Assembly (NCBI RefSeq): GCF_040932435.1
Contig: NZ_JBFQGA010000006.1
Coordinates: 62,001 to 126,000 of the forward strand
Length of the DNA stretch: 64,000 nt
Direction: 5' to 3'
From: Kluyvera sp040932435
GTDB lineage: Bacteria > Pseudomonadota > Gammaproteobacteria > Enterobacterales > Enterobacteriaceae
Numbering within the stretch: the first letter of the stretch is position 1; each line of letters begins with the position of its first letter. Position numbers and translations under genes: made by a program. Below, piece after piece: positions 41,591 to 49,397 of this stretch. The notes under the pieces are model-generated. The model did no database searches. It was not told the DNA's origin and saw only the letters and a list, made by a program, of their open reading frames with translations.

Positions 41591-43150
41591 ATGGAACTGT
41601 TAATGGACCCGTCGATCTGGGCCGGATTATTGACGCTTGTTGTGCTGGAAATCGTTCTCGGGATTGATAACTTGGTGTTTATCGCCATTCTGGCTGACAA
41701 ACTGCCGCCAAAACAGCGAGATAAGGCCCGTCTTATCGGTCTATCGCTCGCGCTGGTGATGCGTTTAGGGCTGCTTTCGGTTATCTCATGGCTCGTGACG
41801 TTGACCGCGCCGCTGTTTAGCGTCTGGGGACAAAGCTTCTCAGGGCGTGATCTGATCATGCTTATTGGTGGTCTATTCCTGTTGTTTAAAGCAACGACCG
41901 AACTGCACGAGCGACTGGAAAACCGCCAGCACGACTCGGGTCACGGCAAAGGCTATTCCAGCTTCTGGGTCGTGGTGATGCAGATTGTGGTGCTTGATGC
42001 CGTATTCTCGCTGGATGCGGTCATTACCGCCGTCGGCATGGTTGACCATCTGCCGGTGATGATGGCCGCAGTGGTGATTGCGATGGGTGTGATGCTGCTG
42101 GCTTCCAAGCCGCTAACCAACTTCGTCAACCAGCATCCAACGGTGGTGGTGCTGTGTCTGAGCTTCTTGCTGATGATTGGTCTGAGCTTGGTCGCCGAAG
42201 GTTTTGGTTTCCATATTCCGAAAGGCTACCTGTACGCCGCGATTGGCTTCTCAATCCTTATCGAACTGTTTAACCAGATTGCGCGTCGGAACTTTATTCG
42301 TCATCAATCAACCCAACCGCTGCGTGCGCGTACTGCAGATGCCATCTTGCGCCTGATGGGCAACCGTAAGCCTGCCACCGTGGTCAACGATGAAGGTCAA
42401 CAGCAGACGGTGCCGGTACCGGAAGGGGCGTTTGCGGAAGAAGAACGCTACATGATTAACGGTGTACTGACGCTGGCTTCGCGTTCGCTGCGCAGCATTA
42501 TGACGCCACGCGGTGAAATTAGCTGGGTCGATGCTGACCTGAGCGCAGATGAAATTCGTGAGCAGTTGCTGTCATCGCCGCACAGCCTGTTCCCGGTATG
42601 CCGAGGCGAACTGGATGAAATCGTCGGCATTGTGCGTGCAAAAGAGCTGCTGATGGCCCTTGAAGCGGGTGAAGACGTGTTGGCGATGGCATCCGCCTCG
42701 CCGGCGATTATCGTGCCGGATACGCTGGATCCTATCAAACTGCTGGGGGTTCTGCGCCGTGCTCGCGGCAGCTTCGTTGTGGTCACCAATGAGTTCGGTA
42801 TGGTGCAGGGCTTGGTCACGCCGCTGGACGTGCTGGAAGCGATTGCCGGTGAATTCCCTGATGCCGATGAAACCCCAGAAATTGTGGTCGACGGTGATGG
42901 TTGGTTGGTAAAAGGCTCCACCGACCTGCATGCGCTACAGCAGACGCTGGGTCTGGATAACTTGGTCGATGAAGATAACGATTATGCGACGGTTGCCGGT
43001 CTGGTCATCGCGGTGAATGGGCAAATCCCAAGTGCGGGAGATACGGTTGAACTGCCTTCTGTGCAAATCACCGTCACCGAGGCCAACAGCTATCGCGTCG
43101 AACAGGTACGCGTGGTTAAGTTGACCTCATCGCACGACGACGAAGAGTAA
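41591..43150 (+). CDS. yoaE: YoaE, TerC-family membrane protein with CBS and CorC/HlyC domains
   Basis: 519 residues (E. coli 518). N-terminal TerC domain (about 1-230) with seven membrane helices and conserved aspartates (VLEIVLGIDNLVFIA, LDAVFSLDAVITAVG), a linker, a CBS pair (about 290-415, MTPRGEISWVDAD, LFPVCRGELDEIVGIVRAK) and the CorC/HlyC transporter-associated domain at the C-terminus (GEFPDADETPEIVVDGDGW). TerC relatives handle metal ions, several of them Mn. The substrate of YoaE is not established. Divergent from manXYZ. Confidence 0.94.
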   Translation: MELLMDPSIWAGLLTLVVLEIVLGIDNLVFIAILADKLPPKQRDKARLIGLSLALVMRLGLLSVISWLVTLTAPLFSVWGQSFSGRDLIMLIGGLFLLFKATTELHERLENRQHDSGHGKGYSSFWVVVMQIVVLDAVFSLDAVITAVGMVDHLPVMMAAVVIAMGVMLLASKPLTNFVNQHPTVVVLCLSFLLMIGLSLVAEGFGFHIPKGYLYAAIGFSILIELFNQIARRNFIRHQSTQPLRARTADAILRLMGNRKPATVVNDEGQQQTVPVPEGAFAEEERYMINGVLTLASRSLRSIMTPRGEISWVDADLSADEIREQLLSSPHSLFPVCRGELDEIVGIVRAKELLMALEAGEDVLAMASASPAIIVPDTLDPIKLLGVLRRARGSFVVVTNEFGMVQGLVTPLDVLEAIAGEFPDADETPEIVVDGDGWLVKGSTDLHALQQTLGLDNLVDEDNDYATVAGLVIAVNGQIPSAGDTVELPSVQITVTEANSYRVEQVRVVKLTSSHDDEE

Positions 43151-43156
43151 CTTAAA

Positions 43157-43189
43157 TGCGCCATCCGGCGGTTTGCCGGATGGCGCATT
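43157..43189. repeat. REP-like palindrome between yoaE and pdeD
   Basis: ATGCGCCATCCGGC / GCCGGATGGCGCAT around GGTTTGCC: a long perfect dyad with the REP core GCCGGATGGCG. It separates the convergent yoaE and pdeD genes and may act as a terminator or mRNA stabiliser. The same core recurs near 58.6 kb. Confidence 0.75.
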
Positions 43190-43195
43190 CATCAC

Positions 43196-44758
43196 CTAAA
43201 CTGCACCAGCTTGGCGCTCGGCCATCCAGCGAGGGAAATCCTCCAATGGCATCGGTTGCGAAAACATAAACCCCTGCAGCAGATGAACACCGTGCTGCTG
43301 GAGATAACTTGCCTGCTCAGCCGTTTCTACCCCTTCCGCAATCAACTCAATATCGAGACGCTGACCCAGCGCGATGATCATATCGGTCACCGTCGAGTTG
43401 ACCGCATCCGTTCCTATTGCACCGGTAAATGATTTATCGATCTTCAAAACATCCGGGTGTAGCTTCTCCAACCATGAAAGCGAGCTGTTGCCGGTGCCGA
43501 AATCGTCTATGGCCAGTTTCACTTGATGATTACCTAATTCGCTACGCATCGGGTAGTTCACATCAAGCAGTGCATCACGCTCGGTCAACTCTATCGTCAA
43601 CTGCTGAATCGGATTCATGCTAAACCAGCTTTGCTGTAAATCTCTTAATAGCAGCCCCTGCGCAAAGTGTGGCGCCGTGACGTTAATACCTATCTGAAAA
43701 TCGGGATTCGGCGGGAATAAGTGCAGTTTTTTCGCCGTTTCGCTAATCACATAGCGGGTGAGGGGAATGATCAAGTTTTGCGTTTCGGCAATCGGGATGA
43801 AAACATCCGGGTCAACCCAGCCCACGCGCGGATTATTCCATCTGAGCAATATTTCAACGCCGGTACACTGCTGTATACGCGCATCCATCAGCGGCTGGCA
43901 GTAAAGACTGAATTCTTTGCCGGCAATGCCCATGTTGATTTCCCGCGAAAAGCTAAGCCGCCCGGCGGTCGCCAGCCAAGCAATCCAGGTAAACAGGATG
44001 CTCATGATAATCGCCAGCGGCAGTTCAGAGTACAGGTTGTACAGCGCCAAGCGTTCTGAACCTGGTGTTAATGCGCTAATGCTAAAGGGAAACAGAGATG
44101 AACGACGGGTATAAGTACTGCTGTCCGAATTTATCAGACGCTGCGTTATCCCGGTTTCATGCTGAAAATACTGGCCGCCAACGTTGAGGCTCATACGGCT
44201 AATGAGCGGCGGGGAGGATTCAAGAATGATGCTGCTGACCAAATCAATGTTGATTGACGCCAGCACGCCGTCCTGACCATCCGCCGATGCCGGAAACCAC
44301 TGAACGAGGATCGGCGTGCCCATAATCAACGAATGGTCGATGGTTAATTCCAGTAGCGACTGCGCGTTAGGCAACTTCACCTGAATCGAGTGAATCGGCA
44401 CATTCCGAGTCCCAAGCGCGCTTGAACAGTAAAGATGACCCGATTTAATCAGCGCAATCGAGCGTACGGTTTGCAGCTTAACCGCTAGTTTGCGCAGCGG
44501 GAGATGAATGGCTTCACAAGGTTGGCCTACCAGCGCCAGCATTTCTTCGCGCTGAGTTTGCAGCGGCAGCAGGATTTTATTGAGCCGTTCTACCGAATGG
44601 CGGGTGAGGGTATCTATCTGTCGTTGATTTACGCTGCGCTGTGAAATAAATCGGGTTCCGAGCGTGAGGGCAAAAGCGCAGACCGCGACGGTCACACAAA
44701 CGGCGATTCGCTTACGTAGATATTTCCTGATAATCCATTGTGCGGTTTGCATGTCCAA
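43196..44758 (-). CDS. pdeD: PdeD (YoaD), membrane c-di-GMP phosphodiesterase
   Basis: 520 residues (E. coli 532). Two membrane helices (about 17-36 and 248-268) frame a periplasmic CSS-type sensor domain; in the class the CSS cysteine pair controls activity, and here cysteines occur in GQPCEAIHL and LYCSSALGT. The EAL domain (about 272-515) keeps the key residues: GVEILLRW (E-I-L in place of E-A-L), IDDFGTGNSS and ELIAEGVET. It should hydrolyse c-di-GMP to pGpG and favour motility over adhesion. Start ATG at 44758 or two codons later. Confidence 0.9.
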   Translation of the reverse strand: MDMQTAQWIIRKYLRKRIAVCVTVAVCAFALTLGTRFISQRSVNQRQIDTLTRHSVERLNKILLPLQTQREEMLALVGQPCEAIHLPLRKLAVKLQTVRSIALIKSGHLYCSSALGTRNVPIHSIQVKLPNAQSLLELTIDHSLIMGTPILVQWFPASADGQDGVLASINIDLVSSIILESSPPLISRMSLNVGGQYFQHETGITQRLINSDSSTYTRRSSLFPFSISALTPGSERLALYNLYSELPLAIIMSILFTWIAWLATAGRLSFSREINMGIAGKEFSLYCQPLMDARIQQCTGVEILLRWNNPRVGWVDPDVFIPIAETQNLIIPLTRYVISETAKKLHLFPPNPDFQIGINVTAPHFAQGLLLRDLQQSWFSMNPIQQLTIELTERDALLDVNYPMRSELGNHQVKLAIDDFGTGNSSLSWLEKLHPDVLKIDKSFTGAIGTDAVNSTVTDMIIALGQRLDIELIAEGVETAEQASYLQQHGVHLLQGFMFSQPMPLEDFPRWMAERQAGAV

Positions 44759-44853
44759 TGCTCAGTGCAAATATATTGATAATGAAAATACCAGTGACGA
44801 TACAGCAAGTGTAGTGGGAAGCGAAAAATGTGAGAGAAAAGAGGCAAATAAAT

Positions 44854-44880
44854 CACCCACTCGTATTAGGAGTGGGTGAA
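44854..44880 (-). terminator. Terminator of sdaA
   Basis: Perfect stem CACCCACTC / GAGTGGGTG with a 7-base loop, 11 bases after the sdaA stop on the minus strand, followed by ATTTATTT. Confidence 0.8.
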
Positions 44881-44888
44881 AAGTTGTA

Positions 44889-46253
44889 TTAGTCGCACTG
44901 AACTTTAATAGCCAGACCGCCCCGTGATGTTTCACGATATTTGGCGTTCATGTCTTTACCGGTTTCGTACATCGTCTCGATAACTTTATCCAGTGACACG
45001 CGCGGCTCGCTGGTACGACGCATAGCCATACGAGAGGCGTTAATGGCTTTTACCGAGGCAATGGCGTTACGTTCGATGCACGGAACTTGAACCTGGCCGG
45101 CAACCGGATCGCAAGTCAGCCCCAGGTTATGCTCCATGCCGATTTCCGCCGCGACGCAAACCTGCTCAGGGCTAGCGCCCAAAAGCTCCGCCAGACCGGC
45201 TGCCGCCATCGAGCAGGCTACGCCCACTTCGCCCTGACAGCCGACTTCTGCACCGGAAATCGAGGCGTTCATTTTATACAGCACGCCAATGGCACCCGCC
45301 GAAAGGAAGTAGCGAATATAGATTTCTGGGCTAACCGGTTCGATAAAGTGATCGTAGTAGGCCAACACGGCCGGAACGATCCCGCACGCGCCGTTGGTTG
45401 GCGCCGTCACCACACGTCCGCCAGCGGCGTTTTCTTCGTTAACCGCCAAGGCGAACATGTTGACCCAGTCAACGACGTTCATCGGATCGTGAGACAACTT
45501 ATCGCTGGCAACCAGCAGGCGACGCAGCGCGGAAGCGCGGCGCGGTACGCGCAACGGCCCAGGCAAGATGCCTTCGGTATTTATCCCGCGATCGATACAG
45601 GCGCGCATGGTTTGCCAGACGTTAGCAAAGTAATCTTCGATTTCTTGCTTGCTGTGCATGGCCAGCTCGTTTTGCATCACCATCCCAGATACCGATAAAC
45701 CCGACTCTTGGCAGTAGCGAAGAATATCGGTGGCATGGGCAAAGGGATAAGGCACCTCTACGGCATTGCTGGCAGCTTGGCCAAAATGCTCTTCGTCGAC
45801 GATGAAACCGCCGCCGATGGAATAGTAGGTTTTGCTATAGACCAGCGTTTCGCCAGACCAAGCGTGGATCTGCATGGCATTTTCGTGCAGCGACAGGTTT
45901 TCGCTACGAAAACGCATCCCATCGTTTGCCGGGAAATCAACTTCAACACGGCCTTGTGCCAGCAGCAGACGACCGCGCGCTTCAACGTCGCGAATAAACG
46001 CCGGAATGGCATCAATATCAACGGTATCCGGCTGGTTGCCCGCCAGACCCATAATGATCGCGATATCGGTATGGTGGCCTTTACCGGTGAGGGACAGTGA
46101 ACCATAGACGTCAACGGCAACGCGCGTCACGTCATCAATTAGTCCCTTTTCGACCAGGTCATCGACGAACTGTTTGCCAGCCTTCATCGGCCCTACAGTA
46201 TGGGAAGATGAGGGGCCAATCCCCACCTTAAACATGTCGAATATACTAATCAC
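44889..46253 (-). CDS. sdaA: SdaA, L-serine deaminase I
   Basis: Iron-sulfur enzyme that converts L-serine to pyruvate and ammonia. 454 residues from GTG at 46253 (MISIFDMFKVGIGPSSSHT), exactly the E. coli length, with AGGAG 7 bases upstream; a longer frame of 13 codons is unlikely. The SSSHT loop and the cysteines that hold the 4Fe-4S cluster (GEVGVACSMAAAG, LGLTCDPVAG, VQVPCIERNA) are present. The protein ends AIKVQCD, where the terminal cysteine region caps the active site in related enzymes. Confidence 0.96.
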   Translation of the reverse strand: MISIFDMFKVGIGPSSSHTVGPMKAGKQFVDDLVEKGLIDDVTRVAVDVYGSLSLTGKGHHTDIAIIMGLAGNQPDTVDIDAIPAFIRDVEARGRLLLAQGRVEVDFPANDGMRFRSENLSLHENAMQIHAWSGETLVYSKTYYSIGGGFIVDEEHFGQAASNAVEVPYPFAHATDILRYCQESGLSVSGMVMQNELAMHSKQEIEDYFANVWQTMRACIDRGINTEGILPGPLRVPRRASALRRLLVASDKLSHDPMNVVDWVNMFALAVNEENAAGGRVVTAPTNGACGIVPAVLAYYDHFIEPVSPEIYIRYFLSAGAIGVLYKMNASISGAEVGCQGEVGVACSMAAAGLAELLGASPEQVCVAAEIGMEHNLGLTCDPVAGQVQVPCIERNAIASVKAINASRMAMRRTSEPRVSLDKVIETMYETGKDMNAKYRETSRGGLAIKVQCD

Positions 46254-46417
46254 TTTAACACTCCTGACAGGGTTGCCGCGTCGTTGCGGCAACGATGTAA
46301 TAACTGCGCATAGTGTATGAGGGAACCTAGAAATCAGCTTAACTATTCACATGAATTTAACTAATGAATAGCCTCGATTTTACTAATGCTGAGAATCAAT
46401 TGTCAGGTTAAGTATAG

Positions 46418-46996
46418 TCAGGGTTTCAGGCCCACTTGTAGCGCCAGTTCACGAATAATACCGGCGGTCATTCCCCAGACAAAATAGTGCTGATACCACG
46501 ACAACCAGACGCGATGAGAATTACCACGCCGATGAATATCGAGCGGATGATAGCGGCCTAAGCGCAACGCTTCAGCGAGCGGCATTTCAAACACCGACGC
46601 CACTTCATCTTCGCTGGCGTGATAGTGCAAATCGGGCGGGATGACGCCAAGAACCGGAGTAACTTGAAAACCGGTCACACTATCGACTGGCGGGAGAACG
46701 CCGATGATATCGACACACTCCGGAGGGATCGCCACCTCTTCTTGGGCTTCGCGCAGAGCCGCGGCAATCAGCGACGCGTCGCTGCTGTCTACCGCGCCGC
46801 CGGGGAAGGCAACTTGACCGGGATGTTTGCGCAAACGGGCAGAACGCTGCGTTAGCAGCAGACCGGGCTGCGGACGGCGCACGATGGGCACCAGTACCGC
46901 CGCCTGACGAGCATTTAACGCCGCGCGAGTGGTTTGCGGGCGCAGCAGCTGAAAGCGGGAGAGAAAATCATCCAGATCCAGCGCGTTGACATCCAT
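46418..46996 (-). CDS. nudL: NudL (YeaB), Nudix hydrolase, probable CoA pyrophosphatase
   Basis: 192 residues, same as E. coli. The Nudix box is GGAVDSSDASLIAAALREAQ then EEVAI; the usual first Glu position is Asp, as in E. coli NudL, while REAQEE is intact. The preceding LLLTQRSARLRKHPGQVAFP is the UPF0035 signature linked to CoA pyrophosphatases of the PCD1/NUDT7 group. Activity in E. coli is not firmly shown. It follows pabB by two bases, so the two are co-translated. Confidence 0.92.
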   Translation of the reverse strand: MDVNALDLDDFLSRFQLLRPQTTRAALNARQAAVLVPIVRRPQPGLLLTQRSARLRKHPGQVAFPGGAVDSSDASLIAAALREAQEEVAIPPECVDIIGVLPPVDSVTGFQVTPVLGVIPPDLHYHASEDEVASVFEMPLAEALRLGRYHPLDIHRRGNSHRVWLSWYQHYFVWGMTAGIIRELALQVGLKP

Positions 46997-46998
46997 GG

Positions 46999-48357
46999 TT
47001 ATGACTCCAGTTGCGATAAGATACGATTAACTTTATCAAATGTTTCCTGATATTCCGCTTCTTCCTCGCTGTCAGCAACCAGTCCACCGCCTGCCGAACA
47101 GTACAGCGTGCCTTTGGTCGCAGTGACGGTTCGGATGGTAATGCTGGTGTCCATATTGCCGCAGGCGCTGAGATAGCCAATGCTACCGCACCAGGCGTTG
47201 CGCCGATGTGGCTCCAGCTCGTCGATGATTTCCATTGCCCGCACCTTTGGCGCACCGGTAATAGAACCGCCGGGAAACGCTGCGCGGAGCAGATCGGTGG
47301 CATGCAAGTCGGACGGCAAGGTGGCGGTGATGGTGCTCACCAGATGATGAACGGCCGGGAACGGTTCAACCACGAACAGCTCAGGCACCCGTACGCTTCC
47401 GGGAACTGCCACGCGGCCGATGTCGTTGCGCATCAGGTCAACAATCATCAGATTTTCTGCACGATCTTTCGCAGAATTGGCCAGCCGACGGGCCTGTTCG
47501 GCATCGGCCTTGGGATCGTCCAGCCGTGGCAACGTGCCTTTAATCGGTCGCGTTTGGATCTGCCCCTGCTCAAGCTGAATAAAGCGCTCAGGAGACAGGC
47601 TCAGAATGGCTGCGTCCGCAAAGCGTAAAAATGCGCTGAACGGAGCTCGATTGGCGTGGTTAAGATGGACAAAAGCTTGCCACGCATCGCCCTCGTAGCT
47701 GGCCTGAAAACGCTGGGCAAGATTGACCTGATAGCAATCCCCACTTTGCAGATAAGCCTGCACCTGGCGGAATTTCTCGCCGTACTGCTGACGGCTCATA
47801 TTGGATTGCCAGCGCGAGGTGAGGGCAAACGGCACGGTTGCCGAAACCCGCTGCTGCAAAAGCCAGTCGCGCCGTGCGTCAATACTGCCGTGGCTGACCA
47901 GCGTAACGACTTGACGTTGATGGTCAACGATAAGCGCCCAATCGTATATCCCCACCGCCATATCCGGTACGGCAATATCGTTTTGCGCCTGTTGCGGCAG
48001 CGTCTCAAAGCGTCGTCCGAGATCGTAACCGAACAGCCCAACGGCGCCGCCAATAAACGGCAGTTCGGCAATTGGACTGGTGCTAAGGGAGCTGTTTGCG
48101 AGCGCCTCATTCAGCAATGCCATCGGGCAGGCCGTCGAAGCGCTGACCGTGCCATCAGCCGCGCTGATTTCGGTGGTGTCACCGCGGGTGACCAGCGTCG
48201 TGCAAGGCTCTGCAACCACGATATCGTAACGGCTGTGTGGATGATCGGCGTAACCTGAATGCAACATCATGGCCCATGGCGAGGCGCTTAACGGGGCAAA
48301 ATAGTATTCTGCTGCGTCCTGTCGCCAGGGAAGCGTCATGGTTGAAGGGTGTAACAT
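46999..48357 (-). CDS. pabB: PabB, aminodeoxychorismate synthase component I
   Basis: With PabA makes 4-amino-4-deoxychorismate from chorismate and glutamine for folate synthesis. 452 residues (E. coli 453). The chorismate-binding domain is complete: SGDCYQVNLAQRF, SPERFIQ, RPIKGTLPR with the nucleophilic lysine, NLMIVDLMRNDIGRVA, GSITGAPKVRAMEIIDELE and SAGGGLVADS. The N-terminus diverges from E. coli in the first ten residues. Divergent from yoaH. Confidence 0.95.
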   Translation of the reverse strand: MLHPSTMTLPWRQDAAEYYFAPLSASPWAMMLHSGYADHPHSRYDIVVAEPCTTLVTRGDTTEISAADGTVSASTACPMALLNEALANSSLSTSPIAELPFIGGAVGLFGYDLGRRFETLPQQAQNDIAVPDMAVGIYDWALIVDHQRQVVTLVSHGSIDARRDWLLQQRVSATVPFALTSRWQSNMSRQQYGEKFRQVQAYLQSGDCYQVNLAQRFQASYEGDAWQAFVHLNHANRAPFSAFLRFADAAILSLSPERFIQLEQGQIQTRPIKGTLPRLDDPKADAEQARRLANSAKDRAENLMIVDLMRNDIGRVAVPGSVRVPELFVVEPFPAVHHLVSTITATLPSDLHATDLLRAAFPGGSITGAPKVRAMEIIDELEPHRRNAWCGSIGYLSACGNMDTSITIRTVTATKGTLYCSAGGGLVADSEEEAEYQETFDKVNRILSQLES

Positions 48358-48448
48358 CGTTATTCTGTCCAGCTTGGTCTGCGCTGCCTATGGTGATTAT
48401 CCGGGCAGCATGGGATAATAAGCGCCCACAATGTAGCAGGAGTCAATG

Positions 48449-48634
48449 ATGTTTGCAGGATTACCTTCATTAAGCCATGAACAGCAGCAGAAAGCCGTTG
48501 AACGTATTCAGGAGCTGATGTCTCAGGGCATGGCGAGCGGTCAGGCCATTGCGCTGGTGGCTGAAGAGCTGCGCGCGAACCATACCGGTGAGCGAATCGT
48601 TGCCCGTTTTGAGGATGAAGACGAGGACGAGTAA
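48449..48634 (+). CDS. yoaH: YoaH, small conserved protein
   Basis: 61 residues from the second of two ATGs ([20 protein letters not shown]), nearly identical to E. coli YoaH (59) and ending in an acidic run (EDEDEDE). Soluble, helical. CAGGAG upstream. It is followed after four bases by a secreted DUF2233 protein that E. coli does not have here (E. coli has yoaC). Function unknown. Confidence 0.92.
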
Positions 48635-48638
48635 GCCG

Positions 48639-49367
48639 ATGGCGTTCTTGTTCAAACCGCTGCTGCTGGTACTGGCGACAACGCCACTACTGGCGGCAGC
48701 CGCTTCCTCCTGCCAACTGACCGACTCGACCCTCACGCTGCAAAGTTATCAGGCCGATCCCCAACGTGAACATATTGCCATGTACTGGCGCCAGCCCAAC
48801 GGCCAGGACTATGGCTCCCTGCGCGCGCTGCTTGCCGCTATTAACGGCGACGGGCGCGTGAGAATGGCGATGAATGGCGGCATTTACGATAAAGCCTACG
48901 CGCCGCTAGGTCTGTACATCGAGAAAGGCCAACAAAAGGTGGCGGTCAATCGCGCATCCGGCGGTGGTAATTTCTTTATTAAGCCCGGCGGCGTGTTCTA
49001 TCTTCGCGGGCAACAGGCGGGGATCGTCAGTCTGGATAAGCTGAAGTCGACCAAGGGGATGGACTATGCGGTGCAGTCCGGCCCGATGCTGATTGAAAAC
49101 GGCGTCATTAACTGGCGGCTTAAACCTTCTGCCAGCTCGCGGAAGCTGCGCAACGGGGTAGGCATCACCCAACAGGGAAAGGTGGTGTTTATGCTCAGCA
49201 ATCGTGAAACCAATTTTTATGATTTCGCCTGCTATGCCAAAACACGGTTGAACGTGCGTCAGATGCTTTATCTCGATGGCACCATCTCTAAGATGTACCA
49301 GCAGGGAGGCAGCATTCCCTGGCAGTACCATCCGTTTGTCTCGATGATCACCGTTGAAAAACGCTAA
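48639..49367 (+). CDS. DUF2233/phosphodiester-glycosidase (NAGPA) family exported protein
   Basis: 242 residues from ATG 48639, with signal peptide (FLFKPLLLVLATTPLLAAAA). The body has the NAGPA/DUF2233 hallmarks: RMAMNGGIYDKAYAPLGLYI, GGGNFFIKPGGVFYL, DYAVQSGPMLIENG, RNGVGITQQGKVVFMLS and MLYLDGTISKMY. The family includes E. coli YigE and the lysosomal uncovering enzyme, which cleaves N-acetylglucosamine phosphodiesters; an envelope-polymer substrate is possible but unproven. The start follows the yoaH stop by 4 bases, so it is likely translated by coupling. Beginning of accessory block B. Confidence 0.85.
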   Translation: MAFLFKPLLLVLATTPLLAAAASSCQLTDSTLTLQSYQADPQREHIAMYWRQPNGQDYGSLRALLAAINGDGRVRMAMNGGIYDKAYAPLGLYIEKGQQKVAVNRASGGGNFFIKPGGVFYLRGQQAGIVSLDKLKSTKGMDYAVQSGPMLIENGVINWRLKPSASSRKLRNGVGITQQGKVVFMLSNRETNFYDFACYAKTRLNVRQMLYLDGTISKMYQQGGSIPWQYHPFVSMITVEKR

Positions 49368-49369
49368 AG

Positions 49370-49393
49370 ACGCCTCCCGCTGCCGGAAGGCGT
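49370..49393. terminator. Hairpin between convergent genes
   Basis: ACGCCT / AGGCGT arms with inner partial pairing (CCGCTGCCGG); no strong T run, so only a possible terminator for the DUF2233 gene and the lyase operon. Confidence 0.4.
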
Positions 49394-49397
49394 GGTC

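Noticed and set aside
41376..41603. 75-codon frame in the manX-yoaE gap
   Set aside because: It has no ribosome site, unusual composition, and overlaps the start of yoaE; the DNA is probably the yoaE leader.
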